Positions 1 through 10,932 of a stretch of 64,000 nt of DNA are shown here, piece after piece. The DNA is from Spisula solida. Lineage: Eukaryota > Mollusca > Bivalvia > Venerida > Mactridae. Position 1 is the first letter of the stretch; every line of letters begins with the position of its first letter. The position numbers and the translations under genes are program-made. The stretch lies in NCBI GenBank assembly GCA_947247005.1, contig OX365948.1, positions 11,211,455 through 11,275,454 of the forward strand, given 5' to 3'. Below the pieces are notes generated by a model that did no database searches, had not been told where the DNA came from, and worked only from the letters and a program-made list of their open reading frames with translations.

Positions 1-1
1 G

Positions 2-190
2 ACAGAATTGACGATCACACGGCTCGAAGTCAATGTGATTTCCTGTCAGTCTTGTACAGCATCGTGTTTTGACTCTAATCTGGTACGTTACGATCCCCTG
101 TATAAAATGGATGTCACAGAACATGAAACTAGCATAAATGTGACAAGAAATCTTAACCTGTATGATCGGCATAAGATTGACAGAAAATGA
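2..190 (+). CDS. Possible exon fragment at the left edge
   Basis: This frame is open from the first bases of the window to a TGA at 188-190 (about 62 codons, cysteine-rich near CQSCTASCFDS). No family is recognised. A GTACGT donor after position 82 would leave phase 0, which fits the phase-0 start of the NXPE exon at 2696, but the expected upstream NXPE motifs (HPSEA-like) are not visible. It could equally be the last exon of a gene to the left, with an AATAAA at 478-483, or chance. Confidence 0.2.
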   Translation, partial: TELTITRLEVNVISCQSCTASCFDSNLVRYDPLYKMDVTEHETSINVTRNLNLYDRHKIDRK

Positions 191-727
191 CGGAAAAAAT
201 AACTTGTTTTTAATTATGTATTACATTCAAACAAAGAAAGAAGTGATCAAATAAGTGTGATTTTTTGATAGATTTATTATTGTTTATTTGATATTATCGA
301 TACAGAAATGTAATTTAACACATCTTGTGCTGTTTTACCTATCAATAGAATGGTCTGCGGAAATTCGGGAGTTGTGTCCGTCAAGAATTGCGATTTTTGT
401 GAAGTGAACATGTCATCTTTTTTGCATATCCATGTAAAGACTAGTTTTAGTCATTAACCAACATTGCCTTCCAAGTTAATAAATAGCATAACCAAAAAAA
501 ATCCTGCTTGATTTTATTTTTAACACAGTAAAGGCTGTGCAATTGTTTTGACAGACGTTTTTGCTTCTTATCTGGAAGTTGTCATATTATGTATTTACCT
601 GTGTATCTAATGGTAAATGAACATTCTTGTTCAGACAGTATAAATGACTGAAGATGTACATGAATTAGGCCGTGCCTAAAATAGAATTTAGATCTACTCC
701 CGAATAGATTTCTGTGAGCAAAACCGT
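191..727. other. Non-coding, nothing recognised
   Basis: AT-rich sequence without a supportable exon. The only signal is an AATAAA hexamer at 478-483 that could serve a transcript ending here. Confidence 0.4.
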
Positions 728-1337
728 GTCCACCCTGTTACTTTGTCGCTTCTTACTGGATTTAAAAATTGCTTGGTAGACATGTTTACCAGGTCAGGAC
801 GATGTGTCATATGTAATACCATGTTCCTAACTCAGAGGTCAAGTTCACACTCAGAGGTCAAAGGTTATATAGTCATGCACGTCGTGTCGCTATGTGACTT
901 GATCGTTTCTTACTGGATTTTAAAATCCTTGGTACCAATGTTCACAGTATGTCATGCTCACGACCCATATCTCTAGCTCAATGACCAAGGTCATACTTAG
1001 AGGTCAAAGTTTATATAGTCATGTAAGTCGCGTTCGCTCTGTAACTTTGTAGTTTCTTACTGGTTTTAAAATTGCCTTGTACAATTGTTCACCACACCAA
1101 GACGGTGTGTCATGCACAAGACATACGTTCCTAGCTCAAAGGTCAAGGTCACACTTAGAGGTCAACGCTTTCATAGTCATGTAAGTCGCATCCACTCTGT
1201 ATCTTTGTCGTTTCTAACTGGATTTTTAAATTGCTTGGTACAAATGTTCACCTCATCAAGACGGTGTGCCATGCGCAAGACCTAGGTCCCAAGCTCAAAG
1301 GTCAAGGCCATACTTAGAGGTCAAAGGTTATATAGTT
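728..1337 (+). repeat. ~155-bp tandem repeat rich in AGGTCA
   Basis: About 3.6 diverged copies. Landmarks such as 'tatagtcatg' recur near 870, 1015, 1172 and 1328. Each copy carries AGGTCA half-sites, for example AGAGGTCAAAGGTTATA near 853 and 1316. Short open frames here are by-products of the repeat. It resembles the core repeats of the hairpin-started elements elsewhere in the window but lacks their ends. Confidence 0.75.
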
Positions 1338-2426
1338 TTTGATAACCTTTTAAGAAACTTATCTTCCAATTTCAGAATGATTTGGCACACATAATTGTTT
1401 GGTGGCCCTCTAAACTAAATACATTAACATCGCTATGATATAAATTACAACATGGCCACCAGGGGGCGTGACATATTACCTCTAAAGATAATCACATATT
1501 AAAAGGCTTGAACATCATTTTTTTTTAAACCACTGCTCTAAATAAAAATAATTTTGGCAGAAATAGTCATTGGGTAATCCTCTTCCAAAAACCTGAAAAT
1601 AACTTTGATATGATGTTTCAAAAACATGAATATTAGGGAGTGAAGCACATTTTCCCTATATGGATGTACAATGTACTACCATTGACAACTTCCTCAGTCT
1701 TTTTCTTAAGAACCAGCTGTTTGATTTCAAAATAAATTCGCTCAAATATTACTTAGGTGACTCTTTAACCAATCCCTTAAAACAATTAAGGTTCGTCGAA
1801 AGACATTGTCGCTAGGGAAAATTTCCACTTTTTCGTAGTTATTGTAATAGACAACATTGGACATTTCCTTGCCAAAACTGTATATCTGATAGAAAAAAAA
1901 TGTTACAAGATTGTTCCTTGGTTGAATCGTTTACAATTAAAACGCATTAAAAGTAAAATTCCCATACAGGTCAAGACATATACCCTCCAAAAGAAACAAC
2001 TATCGCGAAAACATGTGACAATTCAATATTATCAGCATATTTCGAAAAGCCAATGGAAATTTTCTTAGGATTTTTTATCAAGGTTTACATTAGCTAGATG
2101 CACAATATAAAAATATAAAAATTAGTGTTGCAATAAGTTGAGGTTAAAAGTTAAAATGACTCGCCTATAAATACAAATATATGCTATTGCTATGTCCGTT
2201 TATTCAAGTCTGTCACTTGTATACAAATATTGCAATACTATAGCATTGTATTTTTATTGCTTTAAACATTTTGAATTGAGAAAAAGGCAGTAAAAACCAA
2301 AAACATTATTCACTAAGCCACATACTAATACATAAAATAGCAATTAAAATCATACATTTATAAGATCAATGTTTATATCCACAATGTTATGTAAATAGGT
2401 GAGTGACCTGATTAAACGAGTTATAC
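1338..2426. other. Non-coding intergenic or intronic stretch
   Basis: No exon, tandem repeat or paired inverted repeat seen. It contains one CTCF-like motif (listed separately). Confidence 0.4.
1454..1468 (+). promoter_or_regulatory. CTCF-like motif
   Basis: GGCCACCAGGGGGCG matches the core of the conserved bilaterian CTCF consensus nearly perfectly. Binding is inference; the motif may belong to an old dispersed repeat. Confidence 0.3.
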
Positions 2427-2638
2427 ACTATAGTGCGCCCAGGATAATGAGAAAGGCGTGACAATTTGGTATATTCCATAAAGGTGGATCAATCAGATGT
2501 CCACGAATGATCAGTGATGATTTGAGTACAATACTGACCTCATCTGTGTACTTTAGTTGTTTGTAAAACCAATTTAGCAACAGTTGACCAAACAGATTCA
2601 TGTTTGTAAATATCACACTATCCTGGGCGCACTATAGT
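2427..2638. mobile_element. 212-bp MITE
   Basis: Terminal inverted repeats: ACTATAGTGCGCCCAGGATA at the left end and its reverse complement at the right end (2619-2638). No coding capacity and no clear target duplication. It ends 57 bp before the first visible NXPE exon. Confidence 0.75.
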
Positions 2639-2695
2639 TTATTGATACGTATACCCCAATACCAAACATTATAACATATACAACTCATGTTATAG

Positions 2696-2961
2696 GTTCT
2701 TTCCACAAGAAATATATACGCCAAGTTCACAAGTCGGAATTATTCCGAAGTGGTACTTTGCAACCCTAATCGCACCCGTTTATTGGCCGCAACAAAGAAC
2801 GCGGAACTTTGTGATCTGACCTATGACAATTCTGGTATGTCATTCTACTGTGTGAAACCGAAGGACGTTCATCTACTGTGTCTCGACTGGACGCATACAA
2901 GTGGTAAACGACCATACCCCAAGCTACCCCTGACCGGATGTGAAAAAGCTCTAATAAGAAG
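2696..2961 (+). CDS. NXPE exon A (cysteine-rich segment)
   Basis: Acceptor TTATAG at 2690-2695; donor GTAAAA from 2962. It starts in phase 0 and ends after two bases of a codon. It encodes about 88 residues, including YSEVVLCNPNRTRL and MSFYCVKPKDVH. Confidence 0.8.
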
Positions 2962-5900
2962 GTAAAATAAGGCAAAGTCAAAAATGATTTCGAAGTATGT
3001 CGAAAATTACATACATTGAGTATGTCAGTTTTGTTATATGTGAATGTAAAAATACTCATTCATCTTAACTCACGGTACCTCATTCCTGATTGTATCCATA
3101 ACCCTGAGGGTGAGAAAGAAGCAAGATTTAACATTTTATGATAGTCTAACAAATGATAAAATGGTACAATTTTAATTTCGTCCTTGATATGGCGCGGCAT
3201 GGGATCCATTCCGGGTCATCCCGCTGCAATGTACATTCCTGTTGGCCAATCAGTATACACACTGCCGTATACCGTACACCGGATATTGCTAGTAATTTGA
3301 GTAATATTTCCATTTTCGCGACCTTCAAGTGTACACTTGGGTAAGTTCAGAGACGCTTTTTTGTCTTTCTGATTGTGTTTAATGTACATTTTATACATAG
3401 GTATCTACTTCGATAATTACCCTAGCCCATGAAAGCCGACAAACGACCAGGAATTACTCAAAGGGCAATTAAAATACCACACTCGTATCGTTACTCACGC
3501 AAAACATAAACTCGGTTTGTCAAAAAAGATGTTTTTGTTTATATTTTATGCTGAACTACACAACTTGAATCGAACAAAATGACATTCAAGTAACCAAGTT
3601 TATGTTGTTAATGCTTTACCAGGAAAGGAATTATAAATAACGGTGCATTTTGAGAATAAACAAACATGTTAGTGTACAGAGTATTGCTTTAATGTTGCTG
3701 ACTGGTGTACGGAGTATTGCTGTACAGTGTACGGAGTATTGCTCACGGAAATTGAGTAAATGCGAGGTATAACCAGTGTTATTTGGTTAATATTACGTAT
3801 ATTGTCTTGATCAATAAGAACAATATGTTACTGTGCTGGTCTGACCCATTCTAAGAAAAATAATTGGTCGGATCCCCTTGAGAAAATGTCTGTATCCAGG
3901 CATTACCATGTTCAATAGAAAAGCTCTGTCAGACACACATTATTCTTCTTGAAGAAGTTTTAATGGCAAGACAATACAAACATATTACACAAACCAATAG
4001 AGCTGATAAATCCTCTTTCATATAACAGCACTTTATTGTATATGACTTGATATTGAATCTAACTTAGAGCTTCAAAACTTTACATGACTAAAATAGAACA
4101 AGTCAAACTCCAGATTAATTCAAACATTACATACATATGTACTTATTCTTATTAAGTAGAATGGGTGGTGAGTAAGTCACATATTAAGATATATGTAAGA
4201 TTATCTATGTATTCGGTTAAAATTAAGTTCTGTTCTGTATAGTTTATGCTTAGAAAATTAATTATTTTAAATATGATACGGACACGTTTATGTATTGTTC
4301 AAAATTACAACCAATACTTACACTCGACCCTCAAATATTCAAATTCACTCTTTTGAGGTTCATAGCAAGCAATATATTTGAGAGCAAAACGTTGTTATAA
4401 TGTTAAATTGTCACTAAGTATTATTCTTTGCATATTTCCTGGTTTAATTCAGTGTATTTGTAAATGTGAGCTAATGTGCAATACTATGTACAGTATACAG
4501 CAATACTCCGTACACGAACTTATATCTATTTTGGTGTGTATCTTTATTGTACTTTGATCATTTTTCTGAAATTTGGACTAAAGACATTTAGGTTCGATAC
4601 AAACAGAATGCTCAGTTTATAAAATATATAATACACTAATTCCAAAAGCATGAAAAGTGCCGTGGTCAATATTTGCGAGTGAGCAGCTGCCCAATACTGG
4701 GGAAATTTGAACACTTCTACGAACACCTGATATACTATGGGATATTATAAAGTCATAAATATATCCGAAGACGTAAATACCTGGTTGGGATGATGTAAGT
4801 AGTCAGTCATTTGGAAAATATCGTCGCTTAACTTACCCTGGTGCACACTAGAATGTCGCGAAAATTGATAACATTACTCCCCTTTACTAGCAATAGCCGG
4901 TGTACGGTATACCATAGCAGTGATAAATATCGACCGATCTTTTGATCGTCAATGGGACACTTTAGAGATTTTACCATGTTCGTCCATGTCAGTAGGCTGG
5001 TATACTAGTGATATAACCATTATCTATCCTGTCAGCTGGCTGGTATACTAGTGATATAACCATTATCTATCCTGTCAGCTGACTGGTATACTAGTGATAT
5101 AGCCATTATCTATCCTGTCAGCTGGCTGGTAGACTAGTGATATAACCATTATCTATCCTGTCAGCTGACTGGTAGACTAGTGATATAACCATTATCTATC
5201 CTGTCAGCTGGCTGGTAGACTAGTGATATAACCATTATCTATCCTGTCAGCTGACTGGTAGACTAGTGATATAACCATTATCTATCATGTCAGCTGGCTT
5301 GTAGACTAGTGATATAACCATTATCTATCCTGTCAGCTGACTGGTAGACTAGTGATATAACCATTCTCTATCCTGTCAGCTGGCTGATAGACTAGTGATA
5401 TAACCATTATCTATCCTGTCAGCTGACTGGTATACTAGTGATATAACCATTATCTATCCTGTCAGCTGGCTGATATACTAGTGATATAACCATTATCTAT
5501 CCTGTCAGCTGACTGGTAGACTAGTGATACAACCAGTATATATCCTGTCAGTAGGCTGGTAGACTAGTAATGTAACCATTATCTATCCTGTCAGTAGGCT
5601 GATAGACTAGTAATGTAACCATTATCTATCCTGTCAGTAGGCTGATAGACTAGTAATGTAACCATTATCTATCCTGTCAGTAGGCTGATAGACTAGTAAT
5701 GTAACTATTATCTATCCTGTCAGTAGGCTGGTAGACTAGTGATGTAACCATTATCTATCCTGTCAGTAGGCTGGTAGACTAGTAATGTAACCATTATCTA
5801 TCCTGTCAGTAGGCTGATAGACTAGTAATGTAACCATTATCTATCCTGTCAGTAGGCTGGTAGACTAGTGATGTAACCATTATCTATCCTGTCAGTAGGC

Positions 5901-8900
5901 TGGTAGATTAGTAATGTAACCATTATCTATCCTGTCAGTAGGCTGATAGACTAGTGATATAACCATTATCTATCATGTCAGCTGGCTGGTAGACTAGTGA
6001 TATAACCATTATCTATCCTGTCAGCTGACTGGTAGACTAGTGATATAACCATTATCTATCCTGTCAGCTGGCTGGTAGACTAGTGATATAACCATTATCT
6101 ATCCTGTCAGCTGACTGGTATACTAGTGATATAACCATTATCTATTCTGTCAGCTGGCTGGTATACTAGTGATGTAACCATTATCTATCCTGTCAGCTGG
6201 CTGGTAGACTAGTAATGTAACCATTATCTATCCTGTCAGTAGGCTGGTAGACTAGTAATGTAACCATTATCTATCCTGTCAGTAGGCTGGTAGACTAGTA
6301 ATGTTACCATTATCTATCCTGTCAGTAGGCTGGTAGACTAGTAATGTAACCATTATCTATCCTGTCAGTAGGCTGATAGACTAGTAATGTAACCATTATC
6401 TATCCTGTCAGTAGGCTGGTAGACTAGTGATGTAACCATTATCTATCATGTCAGTAGGCTGATAGACTAGTAATGTAACCATTATCTATCCTGTCAGTAG
6501 GCTGGTAGACTAGTAATGTAACCATTATCTATCCTGTCAGTAGGCTGGTAGACTAGTAATGTAACCATTATCTATCCTGTCAGTAGGCTGGTAGACTAGT
6601 AATGTAACCATTATCTATCCTGTCAGTAGGCTGATAGACTAGTGATGTAACAATTATCTATCCTGTCAGCTGTGGTAGACTAGTGATATAATCACTAATC
6701 TACCAGCCAGCAATAAGTAGATCAAAATATGCTGGAATCTACTGACGTCATCGTTTATATTTACGAAAGTTTTAGCCGTACAGATGTGACCTTTTTTATG
6801 TGTAATCATTCGTTGTGTGCCCTGCTTGTTGGCTAATGACATTATATGACCGTGTGTGTTTACAAGCAATTTGGGCGCGAAAGCTCTTTCTTGATGTTTT
6901 AAAACGTGTCCAGTGTATAGTGAGCCTACATCTGGGTTACTACACTGAAATGCCTTTATGAGAGGTGAAAACGAACACTATCAATGGTCCACTTTCGACA
7001 AATCATGTATGTATGTAATTGTAGTAAACATACACTACTGAGTCAATTTGTGGCGGTGAACATCAGTCAAGGTACAATGTGTCGAACAATGCCAGAAACA
7101 CCATGCTCAAAGTATGACATCACCAAGACGTGGACTTCCAGAGAACCTACAGGATATTTTACTGGCGACAGATGGAACTTTCTTCAATGCCGTGGTGGGT
7201 TCTAATTTACTATTGCAGTATTGTCATTGCAACGAATGTTTCCGATTAAGTGGTTACATTAAATACTATATACGAGGGTCAGTCAAAAATAAAAATTGGT
7301 GAGGAAAATACGTGTTTGTATATTTTCCATACATGATCGTTAAATATGGTATCTCACTGATGTTATGGCGAATACCAATCTTAGTTATGACAGGACACGT
7401 TCTATAAATACCTGGATAGTATATAAACACCCTGGTTATGACTATTTGAATCTTGTTGCCAGGCAACGAAAGAAAATTTGCAGAATTTTGCTTGTACACG
7501 CTCGATTTCCTTGCAATACTGATAACCCCATATGTCTGATGAATACACGAGTATAGCTTTGACTATGGATTCGAACAGTTTAAATGCTTCTTTATAGCAA
7601 AAATATCCATAGTGTCGTTGGTAGTTGAATATTACGTTAACAGCTTTAGAAGCTTGTAAGGATAACATCTCCCTAGACAAATCTAGCAAAATACTATATT
7701 TATTGAAAAACATTTGTTTTTATTTATTGTTGTTTGGTCACGTCGTAATTTAATGCGACATAGACCTTCGTTGGCTTCGATGTGACATAGGCCTTCGTTG
7801 GCTTCGATGTGACATAGGCCTTCGTTGGCTTCGATGTGACATAATTTCAGAATTCACACAAAACTGGTAACGTTATACTCTGGTATTTCGACTTAAAATT
7901 GCAATAGGATTGTCCCAATCGTCAAAGCAATATAATCATGTCAAAAGTGTTTAAACCTTCTTTACGACCTTTTTGTATGCTAACTTTAAGTATTATTACA
8001 AAAGTAAGTATTTATTTTGCTTTTAGTATCCTTTGAGATGCGCCAAAACACTCATTTTTATTCAAACATATTCCCATTCTGTAATATCAGGCATTTTTAA
8101 TGAAGCTCCAACTGGGGACCTACTTTACTTCATTCGTAACTTACCCGTTCCTGTGTTGTTTACATTTAGTCCGGGCTTATATCAATAACTCGTAATTGGT
8201 GAATATCACCACGGTACAAATAAATCATAATTTCTAGGCTACGTCTCTGAGACCAATATATGCAGTCATTGCATGATACTTTATTTACACAAACTAAAAT
8301 GAAATATTACTTAAAATTCAAAACTATGTTCGAATACGAAAATTATTTAGATATAATGACCATTATTGACAAGAAATGTCCAGGTTTAGATTAAGTTCAC
8401 ATTATCTTGAAATTGAAAATGGAAGGTATAATAACGTAGATAGGGCTGTCAGATTATGGGAAGTTTGTATCCAAAACGTTGTTGAGTCAGAATACCATAT
8501 TTTATTATGTTGTTCTTTATTTAGACAACTGAGATCTCACTACTTCAAAAACATATCTTGGGTCTCATTAAATAAGTTTGCAAATATTCTTTCTTCTAAA
8601 AACAAGAAGGTACTCCGCGACTTTTATTTTCCGTTCTATGAAACTGAGACAGGAAAGATTGCCAATGATCGCTGCTTCGTAAGATCTAAATACTGTTATT
8701 CACAATTTTGATTTTGGTTGATGCTATATGTATGTGTCTATGTTTACCTAGGCCATATTTTTTTCTGATCTGTGTAAATGGCTAAAGCTATGTTATATGT
8801 CGATATGCTTTAAATAAATGGTAAATGGTACATTCGGACATGTGCAAGGATGTCAAGTTTGATTCCCAGTCATTTCTGAGAATACTGAATGCAGTATACA

Positions 8901-9622
8901 CACATCCCAACAAATAAATGCAGGATGATTCAACATCTACTACATCTATTGCAGGTGTTACCAAAGATAGCGAAGATGAATGTATGAGCAATAAGACTTT
9001 GTACATGATTGGAGATTCCACATTACGCGCGTGGTACGAACACCTGGTGTATAAGAAAAACTGTACCCCAGTAACGGAGGATTGGACCGTAGAAACTTGG
9101 CATAAACCAGCCGAGTGTGTTATTAAACACAAAGGATTTAAAGTAGGATGGTATCCACACAGTCAGCCATTCAATCTTGGTGTAGCATTTGAAGACTCGC
9201 GTTACACCCGTGTCTCAATAGCACGACGAATCGATAATATTCCAAATGATGAACATGCAATTGTCGTATTTCAACTGTATATGCACCCGTTAGCATTTCA
9301 TTATACAGTGACTCAGAGTCGACTGATACTTATTCGAAAAACTGTCGAAAACTTGCTAAAAAGGAATAAAAATGCTGTCGTGTTAATAAAAGGACCACAC
9401 ACTTTTTCTGATAACGTAGCACTTAGTATTCGTTTTAATGACTGCAACATTGGATTATATACAAAACTTCTTTACGACACATTTAAAGGGTTGCACGATA
9501 GAGTGGTGCTACTAAATAACGCAGATGCGACTATTGCAGGACACAATGTTAATCGCCATCCGCCAGAGAAGGTTGTATCGGCAATGGTGGAGCAAATATT
9601 TTGTTTTGCATGCAAAGATTGA
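2696..9622 (+). CDS. NXPE-family PC-esterase gene (3' exons, partial)
   Basis: Exons 2696-2961, 7067-7194 and 8955-9622 join in phases 0, 2 and 1 without a stop and give 353 residues ending at TGA 9620-9622. The order matches the C-terminal half of neurexophilin/PC-esterase (NXPE) proteins: a cysteine-rich segment (CNPNRT...CDLTYDNSG...FYCVKP, residues ~25-62), then the PTGYFTGDRWNFLQC segment (116-130), then the GDST block (151-154) whose serine is the predicted PC-esterase nucleophile, and a late D...H pair (DATIAGHNVNRHPPEKV). The molecular role of animal NXPE proteins is poorly known; members are secreted or Golgi-type glycoproteins. The N-terminal exons and signal peptide are not visible. 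Introns carry a MITE-like element, a 43-bp satellite and LINE pieces. The reading frame is intact, so this is probably a functional gene. Confidence 0.85.
3260..4922. mobile_element. 1.66-kb element with ~90-bp inverted repeats
   Basis: The left end reads CACTGCCGTATACCGTACAC and continues to about 3350. Its imperfect reverse complement runs from about 4838 to 4922, including GGTGTACGGTATACC. Internal motifs such as 'gtacggagtattgct' near 3700-3740 recur inverted near 4500. No coding capacity. Non-autonomous TIR or foldback element in an NXPE intron. Confidence 0.7.
4984..6704 (+). repeat. 43-bp satellite, ~39 copies, two subtypes
   Basis: Period 43 (for example the 'cctgtcag' landmark at 5028 and 5071). 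Subtype A has cagctg-G/A-ctgg with gatata. Subtype B has cagtaggct with aatgta. Blocks run A (4984-~5530), B (~5535-5950), A (~5960-6190), B (~6195-6665). Within A blocks G and A forms alternate, giving an 86-bp dimer. The array closes with an inverted partial unit that forms a hairpin (arms 6674-6687 and 6691-6704). Confidence 0.9.
6705..7066. other. Intron remainder, nothing recognised
   Basis: NXPE intron sequence between the satellite and exon B. It holds one TGACGTCA octamer at 6743-6750 and no other structure I can support. Confidence 0.4.
7067..7194 (+). CDS. NXPE exon B (PTGYF..DRW segment)
   Basis: Acceptor CATCAG ends at 7066; donor GTGGGT begins at 7195. The incoming two-base phase is completed to AGT (Ser). 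REPTGYFTGDRWNFLQC matches the family's P-S-G-Y-Y..D.W...C pattern. Confidence 0.8.
7271..7290 (+). mobile_element. Solo mariner-like terminus
   Basis: TACGAGGGTCAGTCAAAAAT preceded by TA resembles the end of mariner-type elements. No partner end was found nearby, so this is probably a relic. Confidence 0.35.
7402..7713 (-). pseudogene. LINE reverse-transcriptase fragment (thumb region)
   Basis: The minus-strand reading contains KLFESIVKAILVYSSDIWG followed by IERVQAKFCK. This is the segment after the catalytic core in non-LTR retrotransposons (pattern LFD.IV.PILLYGSE.WG...IE..H..FCK). Only about 100 residues remain. It lies in the NXPE intron, opposite in strand to the related fragment at 8295-8711. 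Confidence 0.75.
7757..7843 (+). repeat. 27-bp tandem repeat, 3.2 copies
   Basis: The unit 'gacataggccttcgttggct...' recurs at 7757, 7784, 7811 and 7838, almost identical between copies, so it is recent. Confidence 0.9.
7844..8294. other. Intron remainder, nothing recognised
   Basis: AT-rich, no repeat or exon found. Confidence 0.4.
8295..8711 (+). pseudogene. LINE C-terminal fragment
   Basis: The reading FEYENYLDI... then FRLSSHYLEIENGRYNNVDR and VVESEYHILLCCSLFRQLR is the distal C-terminal segment of the same kind of non-LTR retrotransposon (typical: KFR.SSH.L.IE.GR...ESEYHFLL.CP..R.LR). The upstream part is out of frame, so it is inactive. It ends about 245 bp before NXPE exon C. Confidence 0.75.
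8955..9622 (+). CDS. NXPE exon C (PC-esterase domain, terminal exon)
   Basis: Acceptor ATTGCAG ends at 8954. The single base left by exon B plus GT makes Gly. It encodes 221 residues with MIGDSTLRAWYE near the start. The frame stays open upstream to an ATG at 8918, but the phase match favours the internal acceptor. Confidence 0.85.
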
Positions 9623-10061
9623 CTACAGCTGTTTCAGTTAATATCGTGAAGAACGTGGGGTGGTCAAAATGAAATGAGACAAACGCTGTAAAATGACAAT
9701 CAATACTGATATAAACAAGACAAGTTGTAAGCCTATTACAAAATATATACTCTCTCTGTCTGCTGAGTTTCATAAAAATTCATAAATTAGTTGAAGAGGT
9801 ATCAGCAGTTTTGTAACCTTGAGTATGTACAGCGACTCGCCGCACACAGTTGACGTCAACGACGTCACATTAATCCAATAAATCGCTTTTTGTCTCTTTA
9901 CGTATTGCATAAATTTCCATTTTTTCAGCATTGAGCACGAAAGAGAGTATCAAGAATATGTTAAATAGATATTCGTTCATTCTACATGTAATTCTATATA
10001 CGGCTTCCGTGTATGACGTCCGTCTTGGTGAGTGGCGTTCAAACTTGATCGCTTAATTACG
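9623..10061 (+). other. Probable NXPE 3' UTR and downstream spacer
   Basis: No coding signal. AATAAA at 9877-9882 is a plausible polyadenylation signal about 255 nt after the stop. A TGACGTCA octamer lies at 9851-9858. Confidence 0.4.
9877..9882 (+). promoter_or_regulatory. Candidate polyadenylation signal (NXPE)
   Basis: First AATAAA downstream of the NXPE stop codon. Confidence 0.4.
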
Positions 10062-10067
10062 GAAGCC

Positions 10068-10256
10068 TCAAAGGGACTCTAGATGTGAGAAAAGATGTGA
10101 GATGTTTTGCACATGTCGACAAAATTAAAGCGAAATGCCCAAATGTTTTTGGTTTTCTCGCTTTAATTACTTCGAATTGATAAGAAACATCATAACATGT
10201 TGCCAAAACATTTCTAGCAAAGACAGAAATATTACGCTTTTCGATTACTTTGTTGT
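10068..10256 (+). repeat. Inverted-repeat arm 1 (partner 14637-14825)
   Basis: Begins TCAAAGGGACTCTAGATGTG and runs to ...ACTTTGTTGT. An imperfect reverse complement lies 4.4 kb downstream. These are either two oppositely inserted copies of one element or the long arms of a single ~4.76-kb foldback. Confidence 0.75.
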
Positions 10257-10932
10257 CGAAATCATTTTCGTTAATTGTTTTTGAGAAAAAAAAGTGTATG
10301 ATGATTAAAAGTATTGCGATTCTCGCGTAAATATACTCTCAATAACGCGTTATTTTGTAGTTTCGCACCTTACGGGTTTCGCAAAGACAGAAACACAATT
10401 CACATTTCGTATATTTTAGTCGACATATATAATTGCAAATAGTTTCGCGATATAATTTATGCGCAAAAAGTTACTTCCCTTATTATATGACGTCATTCTT
10501 TAGAGTTTCGGCTGACTGGTGGCCATCTTGGATTATATTGTGTGTAGCGAACTACTTTAATTTTCAGTTTTTGTCCAATTTTCACGAAACTTCATCCAGT
10601 TGATCAACATGATGACTACTAGTGTGTGACATAATTTTGTCGTTCATCATAATCAAGATGGCCGATTGGCATCCATCTTGGTTTTATTAAATCTGTGAAT
10701 AGGGGCAGATTTCCATCAAATGTGTTGTTTAGACTTCAAATTTTAAGCAGCATAATAAATTTCAGTGTCAATGTGGTGCTGCGGAGGTATGATTCATCAC
10801 TCCGGTGATTGCTCTAGTTTCCTTTTTACCTGTATCTGTAATATGTAATTTCCCATATTGGGACAAGCACTTGCTTCGGGGAGCATAATTCGGTTTTACT
10901 GATTCCTTGTTTTGTATGTCACGGTTTTAGTA
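10257..10932. other. Non-coding, low-complexity spacer
   Basis: Contains dispersed-repeat-like 'gatggcc'/'catcttgg' phrases (10520-10690) and a TGACGTCA octamer at 10488-10495. No gene found. Confidence 0.4.
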
